Source: Flavobacteriaceae bacterium UBA1682 (lineage in GTDB: Bacteria > Bacteroidota > Bacteroidia > Flavobacteriales > Flavobacteriaceae). Taken from it: DNA of 64,000 bases. The position numbers and the translations under genes are program-made. The notes under the pieces were generated by a model. It did no database searches. It was not told the DNA's origin and saw nothing but the letters and a program-made list of their open reading frames with translations. Shown here piece after piece: positions 56,295 to 64,000 of this stretch. Location of the stretch: the NCBI GenBank assembly GCA_002320285.1, contig DCKE01000001.1:124001-188000 (forward strand). The letters run 5' to 3'. Every line of letters begins with the position of its first letter. Within the stretch, counting starts at the first letter, position 1.

Positions 56295-57910
56295 TGTTTA
56301 AAAACATAAATCCTTCAGGGACTGTAGCATGGCATAATCTTCGAAAGCATTTCGAAGAAATGGAGTATGTGAAAATGCAAGATTTATTTGAATCACAAGT
56401 AGATCGTGTAGACAAAATGCATGTATCTTGGAATGATTTTCTTTTCGATTTTTCGAAGAATAAAATAACGGATCAGACTATAGAATTGTTGTTGGATTTG
56501 GCTCGGGAAATGGAGCTTTCAACGGCTATCGAAAGTATGTTCAACGGCGATAAAATAAATGTTACCGAGGATAGAGCTGTATTGCATACCGCTTTAAGAG
56601 ATTTTTCTGGACAACCAATTCTTGTTGATGGAATCAATGTTGTTGAAGAAATCACCAAGGTAAGAGCCTGTATAGAGAATTTTAGTGATGCTTTTATCGC
56701 TGGAACTTATAAAGGGAGTACAGGCAAAGCTTTTACCGATGTGATAAATATCGGTATTGGGGGATCTGACTTAGGTCCTCGTATGGTGGTCAATGCTTTG
56801 GAGAGCTACCGCAATACTATTGGTATGCATTTTATTTCAAATGTAGATGACGATCATATCGCCTCCTTATTGCGCAAATTGAACCCCGAGACTACTTTGG
56901 TCATCGTAGTGTCCAAAACATTTACCACACAAGAAACCATTCAAAACGCTCTGATGGTAAAGCGCTGGTTGGTTGAAGGAATAAGCAATTCAAATTGTGC
57001 TGCGCATTTTGTAGCGGTAAGTTCTAATGTCGTACAAGCTGAGGAATTTGGAATTGCTAAAGAAAACATTTTCCCCATGTGGGATTATGTTGGTGGGCGA
57101 TTTTCGCTGTGGAGTGCAGTAGGTTTGTCGATCAGTTTGGCTGTGGGTTATGAAAATTTCGAAAGACTTTTAAAAGGGGCCAACCAGATGGATCAGCACT
57201 TGCGAACCGAACCGTTTGAAAAAAACATCCCGGTATTAATGGCGATGTTGAGTATTTGGTATAATAATTTTTATGGATATCAGACAGAAGCATTAGTCCC
57301 TTACTGCCAGTTTTTAGAGAAATTTCCTGCCCATTTGCAGCAAATGATCATGGAAAGCAATGGTAAAAATCGAAATAGAGAGGGTTATCCGGTCAATTAT
57401 CAAACCGGTACCATTATCTGGGGTGAAGTTGGTGTCAATGCACAACACGCCTTCTTTCAGTTGTTTCACCAGGGAACAAAAATTATACCTATTGACTTTA
57501 TTGGATTTGTCAAACCTTTTTCTAGCGATAAAGAAAACCACGATATCTTAATGTCTAACTTCTTTGGTCAGACCGAAGCTTTGCTCAATGGTAAGGTTGG
57601 AGCCAAGTACCAAACGACTTCATCCGATGATCGACTACAGCCTTATAAAGAATTTGGGGGTAATAAACCGACCAACACTTTTCTCATAGAACAATTAACT
57701 CCCGAAAATCTCGGAAGTTTAATCGCGATGTATGAACACAAGGTCTTTGTACAGGGTTTTATCTGGAATATTTTCAGTTTTGATCAGTTTGGTGTAGAAT
57801 ATGGTAAAAAACTTGCCTGTAGTATACAGTCGGAACTAGAACGCGGTGAAATCAACAACCATGATGGCTCAACGCAGTTTTTGCTGGAGTATTACTTATC
57901 CAAAAGATAG
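56294..57910 (+). CDS. pgi: Glucose-6-phosphate isomerase
   Basis: 538 residues, interconverting glucose-6-phosphate and fructose-6-phosphate. Signatures are NIGIGGSDLGP, FPMWDYVGGRFSLWSAVGL and the active-site MESNGKN, and WGEVGVNAQHAFFQLFHQGT. It is translationally coupled to the M23 gene upstream, an arrangement common in Flavobacteria. Confidence 0.95.
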   Translation: MFKNINPSGTVAWHNLRKHFEEMEYVKMQDLFESQVDRVDKMHVSWNDFLFDFSKNKITDQTIELLLDLAREMELSTAIESMFNGDKINVTEDRAVLHTALRDFSGQPILVDGINVVEEITKVRACIENFSDAFIAGTYKGSTGKAFTDVINIGIGGSDLGPRMVVNALESYRNTIGMHFISNVDDDHIASLLRKLNPETTLVIVVSKTFTTQETIQNALMVKRWLVEGISNSNCAAHFVAVSSNVVQAEEFGIAKENIFPMWDYVGGRFSLWSAVGLSISLAVGYENFERLLKGANQMDQHLRTEPFEKNIPVLMAMLSIWYNNFYGYQTEALVPYCQFLEKFPAHLQQMIMESNGKNRNREGYPVNYQTGTIIWGEVGVNAQHAFFQLFHQGTKIIPIDFIGFVKPFSSDKENHDILMSNFFGQTEALLNGKVGAKYQTTSSDDRLQPYKEFGGNKPTNTFLIEQLTPENLGSLIAMYEHKVFVQGFIWNIFSFDQFGVEYGKKLACSIQSELERGEINNHDGSTQFLLEYYLSKR

Positions 57911-57981
57911 GTAGATATTCCAAAAAACGCAAATTGTCTTAAAAATTAAACTTCCCTTAACATGGATTGATTCTGTTTTTG

Positions 57982-57989
57982 TAATTTTG
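57982..57989 (+). promoter_or_regulatory. Bacteroidota -7 element (TAATTTTG) for the TonB receptor
   Basis: TAATTTTG fits TAnnTTTG and lies 31 bases before the ATG at 58021. Confidence 0.55.
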
Positions 57990-58020
57990 CAGTGAAAAAT
58001 AAACTTATCACTTAATCAAA

Positions 58021-60882
58021 ATGAAAAAATTGAAGAACTGGATGTTAATGGTTGTATTTATTTTTACTTCCATATCCGCACTTTCACAAAATCAAATTAC
58101 AGGGAGTGTAATTGATGGAGCACTTAATGAAGCATTACCCGGAGCGAGTATTGTTCTAAAAGGTTCCAACAACGGTACCTCCTCAGATGTTGACGGTAAA
58201 TTCACGCTAAATACCGCCGCTGAGTCGGGGCATTTGGTGATTAGTTTTATCGGATACACTACAAGAACGATCCCTTTTTCCTTTACTGCAGGAAAAACAC
58301 TTGACTTAGGTAAGGTTGTTTTAGCAGAAGATGGAAATGTATTGGGTGACATTGTTATCATGGGTGTAGCCGATGTAGCAAAAGATCGTAAAACACCGGT
58401 TGCGGTTTCTACGATAAAAGCTGCTGAAATCCAAGAAAAATTAGGATCTCAAGAATTTCCAGAGATCTTAAACACGACTCCATCTGTTTTCGCTACTAAA
58501 GGTGGTGGAGGATATGGAGATTCCAAAATTAATATCCGTGGATTTGATCAAAAAAACATCGCTGTCATGGTGAACGGTATGCCTATCAATGATATGGAAG
58601 GTGGTACAGTTTATTGGTCAAACTGGTCTGGATTGGCAGATGTTACTTCAGCAATGCAGGTTCAAAGAGGTTTGGGATCTTCTAAGTTAGCGATCTCCTC
58701 TGTTGGAGGAACGATCAACATCTTGACAAGAACATCAGATGCTAGAGAAGGCGCAGTGTTGTCAAGTAGTGTAGGTAACGACAACTACTTTAAAGGTTCT
58801 GCATCTTACTCTACTGGATTGTTAGAGAACGGACTTTCTGCTTCGGTTTTATTATCACAAACCATGGGTAATGGTTACGTGGACGGAACAAAATTCGAAG
58901 GGACCAATTACTATTTAGGATTGGGATATAGAACAAATGATGCTAGACATAACTTTCAGTTCACTTTTACGGGTGCAGCGCAATGGCACGATCAAAGAAC
59001 TTCAAACAGCAGTATCAATGAATACTTACAATACGGTTCTAATGGTGAACCAAATTTGAGATACAATGCCGATTCTGGTTATTTAAACGGTAAAGAATAC
59101 TCTTGGAGAAGAAATTACTACAACAAACCGGTAGCATCTTTCAACTGGGATTTTCAAATCAACGACAAAATGAAATTGAGTTCTGTATTTTACGGGTCAT
59201 GGGGCCGTGGAGGAGGAACAGGTGCAATTGGTAAAATCAACGGTACTAATGGAGAGCGTTCGGCCATGTTAAGAGATGCAAACGGAAATGTTCGTTTTGA
59301 CGATATCGTAACTTGGAATCAAGGTGGCCATGTTGCTGATTTTGGAGCAGATAAAAAAATGACTAATGGGGAATATTTAAACTCCTCTAGTAACGGTCTT
59401 TCGAGAAGAGCAAGTATCAATTCACACGATTGGTATGGAGCTGTACTTAATTTAAATACTAAATTATCTGAAACCTTAACTTGGGATATCGGTCTTGATG
59501 CTAGAACTTACAAAGGATACCACAATCAAATCTTAAACGACCTATTAGGTGGTAGCGGATACGTGGATAGTAGTAATAAAAACTTCGCAGGTAATACTTA
59601 TGTATACCAAACGTATAGCGCTAAACCAAGTTTCAACCCTTTTGAAAGCATGAGTGGAAGAGAAAAAATCGCTTATGATAATGATGGTGAGGTAAACTGG
59701 ATTGGTGGATTTACACAATTAGAATACTCTAAAAACAACCTTACAGCGTTTATACAAGGGTCGCTTTCAAACCAATCTTTTAGAAGATTAGATTATTTCA
59801 GTTATAACCAAGCGAACCCGAAACCAAATGATCCAAACTATATCACGGACTGGAAAGATATCGTTGGTGGAAACATTAAAGGGGGGGCGAACTATAATAT
59901 TAACGAATATCATAATGTTTTTGTTAATGCGGGATACTACTCTAAACAACCTTATATGAATGGGGGTGTTTATTTAAACAACAGAAACGATTTAAATACG
60001 CAACTTAAAAACGAAAAGATTTTAGGTTTTGAATTGGGATATGGTTTGAGAACTGAAAAGTTTAATGCCAACGTGAATTTGTATAGAACATCTTGGAAAG
60101 ATAGAATTTTAAGATCTTCAAGAGGTGAGTTCCCTGATCCAAGTGATGTTTCAAAGAAGATCTATGGATTTGCAAATATGTACGGTGTTGAGCAAGTACA
60201 CATGGGTGCTGAGGTTGATTTCATTTACCATGCAACGGATTGGGCTACCATTACTGGATCTTTCTCTTACGGAGATTGGAAATACAAAGGAAATGTTACT
60301 GCTACTTACTTAGACGACCAAGAAAACAAACCTATTTTAGGTACGGATGGTAATCCATTGGTAAACACGTTGTACTTGGATGGGCTTAAAGTGGGTGATG
60401 CACCGCAAACATCAATGAATATTGGTGCGACTGTTAAAGTGGTTAAAGGCCTTAAATTTGACGGTAATTTTAGATATAACGACCGTTATTATGCTAATAT
60501 TAGCCCTGAAAGTTTTACAAAACCAGACCATAAAGGTTCTTTAAGATTACCATCTTTCGGATTGTTAGATGCCGGTGTATCTTATAAAATGGAAGTAGGT
60601 AAGCAAAAACAAAATGCCTTTACGATGCGTTTAAACGTAAACAACGTTTTGGATAGAGTGTATATTGCCGAATCTAGAACAAACAATATCGCTTTGACTG
60701 AAGCGGAGTTTAACGGTCTTGTAGATGCTAAAACGAACTTGCCAACAGGTCAAAATAAGACTTATAATCAAGATTACCAAAGCTATTTAGCTAATGGTTT
60801 TTACAAAGGTTTAGATAAAACGAATGAAGTATACTTCGGAGTTGGAAGAACTTGGAACTTTACGATGCGTTTCGAATTCTAA
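58021..60882 (+). CDS. TonB-dependent receptor with CarboxypepD-like domain
   Basis: 953 residues: signal peptide (ending SALSQ), a carboxypeptidase-D-like regulatory domain (about 25-110, ITGSVIDGALNEALPGASIV), a plug (about 130-235, INIRGFDQKNIAVMVNGMP and NDMEGG), and a 22-stranded barrel ending in WNFTMRFEF. No SusD-like gene follows, so it is a stand-alone importer, possibly for a metal chelate or peptide. A terminator lies downstream. Confidence 0.9.
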   Translation: MKKLKNWMLMVVFIFTSISALSQNQITGSVIDGALNEALPGASIVLKGSNNGTSSDVDGKFTLNTAAESGHLVISFIGYTTRTIPFSFTAGKTLDLGKVVLAEDGNVLGDIVIMGVADVAKDRKTPVAVSTIKAAEIQEKLGSQEFPEILNTTPSVFATKGGGGYGDSKINIRGFDQKNIAVMVNGMPINDMEGGTVYWSNWSGLADVTSAMQVQRGLGSSKLAISSVGGTINILTRTSDAREGAVLSSSVGNDNYFKGSASYSTGLLENGLSASVLLSQTMGNGYVDGTKFEGTNYYLGLGYRTNDARHNFQFTFTGAAQWHDQRTSNSSINEYLQYGSNGEPNLRYNADSGYLNGKEYSWRRNYYNKPVASFNWDFQINDKMKLSSVFYGSWGRGGGTGAIGKINGTNGERSAMLRDANGNVRFDDIVTWNQGGHVADFGADKKMTNGEYLNSSSNGLSRRASINSHDWYGAVLNLNTKLSETLTWDIGLDARTYKGYHNQILNDLLGGSGYVDSSNKNFAGNTYVYQTYSAKPSFNPFESMSGREKIAYDNDGEVNWIGGFTQLEYSKNNLTAFIQGSLSNQSFRRLDYFSYNQANPKPNDPNYITDWKDIVGGNIKGGANYNINEYHNVFVNAGYYSKQPYMNGGVYLNNRNDLNTQLKNEKILGFELGYGLRTEKFNANVNLYRTSWKDRILRSSRGEFPDPSDVSKKIYGFANMYGVEQVHMGAEVDFIYHATDWATITGSFSYGDWKYKGNVTATYLDDQENKPILGTDGNPLVNTLYLDGLKVGDAPQTSMNIGATVKVVKGLKFDGNFRYNDRYYANISPESFTKPDHKGSLRLPSFGLLDAGVSYKMEVGKQKQNAFTMRLNVNNVLDRVYIAESRTNNIALTEAEFNGLVDAKTNLPTGQNKTYNQDYQSYLANGFYKGLDKTNEVYFGVGRTWNFTMRFEF

Positions 60883-61332
60883 ATGATATACAGGAAGCGG
60901 CAATAGTTCAAAAAGCTATTCGACGTCTTTCTTAAAGTTATCAGTTGATCATCAAGTCGTTTTGACTGGTACTTTATAAATTTAAGTCAAAATATATAGT
61001 AAAAGAGGGTTGTTTCAAATTTTGAGACAGCCCTCTTTTTTTGAAAAAAAAGGACAGTTAACGGTCGTCGTTCCAGTATTATTGAAAACGCGCATTGCCC
61101 AAATAGGAAAAGATTTTATGGAAATGCGCACTTCAGAATAAATCCTAAGCAGGTCTATTAAAATGGCTTTTGTAGTAGGTAGAATTGGTTTTTCTAACCG
61201 AGATACTTCCGACAATAAAGGTATCGCATTGAAAGCAGTACGATTGCAATTGATATTTGTTTAAAATTCATACTAATATCCTTTTTAATAACTATTTTTG
61301 ATAATCTTTTTATTAATCTATCTAATCTTTTT
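60883..61332. other. Intergenic region before the second M16 gene
   Basis: Contains the terminator at 61001 and then about 290 bases with no convincing gene. A GATATTTG near 61252-61259 is close to the -7 consensus. No other features were recognised. Confidence 0.55.
61001..61042 (+). terminator. Intrinsic terminator after the TonB receptor
   Basis: aaagagggttgtttca and tgagacagccctcttt form a long stem with a short aaatt loop and a T-run. One arm (ctgtctcaaaa on the other strand) resembles insertion-sequence ends. Confidence 0.8.
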
Positions 61333-64000
61333 ATGATAAAGAAATTACTGATAGTGGGATTATTGTTTTCTGCATTTACGATACAAGCACAATTTAAAAC
61401 AATTTCCACTAAAGACTCTAACGGCTATGTTTATGAGTCTGTCGAAAATGATCCGTCTCAAACGCGGATCTACACCTTGAGCAACGGATTAAAAGTTTAT
61501 CTGGCGCAGAATAAAGATGAGCCGCGTATACAAACTTATGTGCCGGTTCGTACCGGTTCTAACAACGATCCTGAAGACAATACTGGATTAGCGCATTATC
61601 TGGAACACATGTTGTTTAAAGGTACCTCTAAAATGGCATCGAGTAACTGGGAAATGGAAAAAGGGCTTCTAAAGCAGATTTCGGATTTGTATGAAGCTCA
61701 TAAGAAAGAAACCGATCCAGCGAAAAAAGTGGCAATTTACAAACAGATCGATCAAGTTTCTAAAGAGGCCTCAAAATACGCGGTTGCTAATGAGTACGAT
61801 AAATTAGTAGCTTCTATTGGTGCTACCGGTACCAATGCTCATACTTGGTTTGATGAGACGGTTTATAAAAACAACATTCCATCTAACGAATTGGAGAAAT
61901 GGTTGGTCGTTGAAAATGAGCGTTTCTCAGAGTTGGTGTTGCGTTTGTTCCACACGGAATTAGAGGCGGTATACGAGGAGTTTAACCGCGGTCAGGACAA
62001 TGATTATTGGGCAACTCACGAAGCCATGATGAAATTGTTATTTCCAAAGTCGCATTATGGAACTCAAACGACGATTGGAACTTCAGAACATTTGAAAAAC
62101 CCATCGATGTTGGCGATTCACGATTATTTCCAAAAATACTATGTACCCAATAATATGGCTGTAGTCTTAGTAGGTGATTTGGAATTTGAACCAACCATTC
62201 AATTGGTAGATCGTTATTTGGGTAAAATGAAAAAAGGGGTACAACCGGAGCAATATGTAGCTAAGGAGCCTGCTTTGACAAAAGTGCAAACCAAAGATAT
62301 ATTTAGTCCATCTTCAGAGCGTATTGAAATTGGCTATAGATTGGGCGGCGCAAATACAAAAGACGCACAATACTTGACTTTAATCGATATGTTGCTGAGC
62401 AACAGAACTGCGGGTCTGATCGATTTAAATATCAACCAAAAGCAAAAAGCATTGGGGGCACAAAGTTCGCCAATGATTATGAAGGATTTTTCCGTTCATC
62501 AATTGGGGGCTTATCCCAACGAGGGGCAATCACTGGATGAATTAAAGACCCTGTTGATGGGCGAGTTGGATAAAATCAAAAAGGGACAATTTGACGAGTG
62601 GTTATTAGCTGCGGTGGTTAACGACCTGAAAAAACAAAACATGAAGTCTTTGGAGAGTAATGATGCTTTGGCTACAGAAATGTACGGCGCTTTTATTCAA
62701 GGTAAACCTTGGAATAAGGTAGTATCGGAAATTGATGAATTATCTAAAATCACCAAAGCTGAAATCGTAGATTTCGCCAATAAAAATTACAAAGATAATT
62801 ATGTAGTTGTTTATAAAAAACAAGGGGAAAACAAAGAATTGGTTCGCGTAGAGAATCCGGGTATTACTCCTATAGATTTAAATCGTGAAAATGAATCGCA
62901 ATTTTACAAGGATTTTAAAAAAATCCAGGTAAAGGACATCGCACCGGTATTTGTTGATTTTGACAAAGCGATTCAAAGAGAAACCATCGGTAAAAAAACA
63001 CCGTTGGCGTTTATAAAAAACACGACTAATGATTTGTCTACTGTAATGTATATTACTGAGGTAGGATCTAATCACGATAATAAGCTGGCTTTAGCCATCA
63101 ACTATTTGGATTTCTTAGGGACTACGAAATACTCACCGGAAGATATCAAAAAAGAGTTCTATAAACTCGGAGTGGATTATGGAGTGAGTGCTGGTGAAGA
63201 TAGAACTTATGTATACGTAAGTGGTTTACAAGAGAACATTCCTGCGGGTATTAAATTGTTTGAGCATTTAATTACCAACGCTAAAGCAGATCAGCAGGCA
63301 TACGATAATTATGTTGAGCAAATCTTAAAAGAGAGAACAGACGCTAAAGCGAGTAAAAGTGGTATTCAACGCGCATTAAACAGTTATGTGATGTTTGGAG
63401 CTAATAGTAAATTTAGAGACATACTAAGTGAATCAACTCTAAAGTCGATCAAACCAGAAGAATTGGTTAATATTATTCATGAGTTTTTTAATTTTGATCA
63501 ACAAATATTCTATTACGGGACTGATTTAGCAACCACTAAAAAAGCGTTGGTAGCGGACCATAATTTAGGTCAGGGAAAAACCATCCCAACACCGAAGAAA
63601 TATGATGAGCCTGCTACAGACGGAACGGTGTATTTTGCTCCTTATGATATGGTACAGGCGGAAATCTCTTTCCGTGCCAGAGAAGAAAAATTTAATAAGG
63701 ATAACTTGGTTTCTTCAGGAGTTTTTAATGAATATTTCGGATCAGGATTGTCTTCTATTGTCTTCCAGGAGATCAGAGAGTCCAAATCATTAGCGTATTC
63801 GGCTTATTCTTATTATGCTGATGCTTCCAAAAAGGACAAATACAACTATGTAGTGGCTTATGTGGGAACACAGGCAAACAAATTGCCACAAGCTGTTGAT
63901 GCGATGATGGAATTGATGAATGACATGCCACAGGCAGAAAATCAATTTCAAAATGCTAAGGCATCTGCTTTAAAGAGATTGTCTACTAAGCGTTACAGCA
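61333..64000 (+). CDS. M16 zinc peptidase, 3' end beyond the window
   Basis: From ATG 61333, 889 codons are open to the window edge. A signal peptide (MIKKLLIVGLLFSAFTIQAQ) precedes an M16 domain whose zinc motif is HYLEH in GLAHYLEHMLFKGTSK, with the distal Glu in the ELEAVYEEF region. A second half starts at about residue 510. The insert between the motif and the distal Glu is longer than in the 36537 enzyme, so the two are distant paralogues. Confidence 0.88.
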   Translation, partial: MIKKLLIVGLLFSAFTIQAQFKTISTKDSNGYVYESVENDPSQTRIYTLSNGLKVYLAQNKDEPRIQTYVPVRTGSNNDPEDNTGLAHYLEHMLFKGTSKMASSNWEMEKGLLKQISDLYEAHKKETDPAKKVAIYKQIDQVSKEASKYAVANEYDKLVASIGATGTNAHTWFDETVYKNNIPSNELEKWLVVENERFSELVLRLFHTELEAVYEEFNRGQDNDYWATHEAMMKLLFPKSHYGTQTTIGTSEHLKNPSMLAIHDYFQKYYVPNNMAVVLVGDLEFEPTIQLVDRYLGKMKKGVQPEQYVAKEPALTKVQTKDIFSPSSERIEIGYRLGGANTKDAQYLTLIDMLLSNRTAGLIDLNINQKQKALGAQSSPMIMKDFSVHQLGAYPNEGQSLDELKTLLMGELDKIKKGQFDEWLLAAVVNDLKKQNMKSLESNDALATEMYGAFIQGKPWNKVVSEIDELSKITKAEIVDFANKNYKDNYVVVYKKQGENKELVRVENPGITPIDLNRENESQFYKDFKKIQVKDIAPVFVDFDKAIQRETIGKKTPLAFIKNTTNDLSTVMYITEVGSNHDNKLALAINYLDFLGTTKYSPEDIKKEFYKLGVDYGVSAGEDRTYVYVSGLQENIPAGIKLFEHLITNAKADQQAYDNYVEQILKERTDAKASKSGIQRALNSYVMFGANSKFRDILSESTLKSIKPEELVNIIHEFFNFDQQIFYYGTDLATTKKALVADHNLGQGKTIPTPKKYDEPATDGTVYFAPYDMVQAEISFRAREEKFNKDNLVSSGVFNEYFGSGLSSIVFQEIRESKSLAYSAYSYYADASKKDKYNYVVAYVGTQANKLPQAVDAMMELMNDMPQAENQFQNAKASALKRLSTKRYS

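Noticed and set aside
1..64000. tRNA or rRNA genes
   Set aside because: I saw no cloverleaf with a GTTC-type T-loop or rRNA segments while reading, though without a scan a miss is possible.

Overview
The window looks like chromosomal DNA of a Bacteroidota bacterium, most likely a member of the Flavobacteriaceae. The evidence is a complete Bat (aerotolerance) operon, a PorZ-like type IX secretion protein with a sorting domain, SusC/CarboxypepD-type TonB receptor architecture, near absence of Shine-Dalgarno sites, and several promoters that fit the Bacteroidota -7 element TAnnTTTG. Genus cannot be fixed from the sequence alone.

Layout. 1-8302 (minus): moxR, DUF58, a BatD-like two-TM protein, batA, batB, batC, batD and the first 23 codons of batE. 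8470-10931 (plus): AlbA/Schlafen-type protein, metallophosphoesterase, small beta-barrel protein. 11068-19396 (minus): ALDH7, 3-hydroxyanthranilate dioxygenase, EnvC-like M23 protein, DUF4292 lipoprotein, sugar nucleotidyltransferase, dUTPase, flippase, DUF3298 lipoprotein. 19458-23943 (plus): a promoter and structured leader before a cystathionine gamma-synthase/lyase gene, then porZ and recO.

24748-35760 is the accessory part of the window. It is a head-to-tail array of nine Rhs toxin-tip/immunity modules, all on the plus strand, separated by seven full copies (plus one truncated copy) of a repeat that I call R. Five copies are exactly 254 bp and two are about 275 bp. R starts CCCCGCTG and ends CAGCGGGG, with hairpins near both ends. 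Only the first module keeps a substantial Rhs core (with a JAB/JAMM metalloprotease-like tip). The others keep short core scraps or only C-terminal toxin fragments, while every immunity gene is an apparently intact ORF. Most immunity proteins carry lipoprotein signals. Toxin types visible are JAMM-like, three different HExxH zincins, and a frameshifted Ntox44-like tip. The R ends join the Rhs core at positions sharing short C/G-rich identity with it, suggesting R is tied to tip displacement.

35934-46303: small lipoprotein, two-domain M16 peptidase, ileS, a TraR/DksA-like protein, lspA, a His/Lys-rich lipoprotein, 5-formyl-THF cyclo-ligase and a succinylglutamate desuccinylase/aspartoacylase-like protein. 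46393-57910: uvrC, patatin-BamA protein, hmgA, hppD, a candidate small RNA or attenuator, a DUF3108 protein, tryptophan 2,3-dioxygenase, an M23 lipoprotein and pgi. 58021-64000: a TonB-dependent receptor and an M16 peptidase that runs off the right edge.

Metabolic thread: hmgA and hppD degrade tyrosine via homogentisate, and tryptophan dioxygenase plus 3-hydroxyanthranilate dioxygenase (40 kb apart) serve the kynurenine route.
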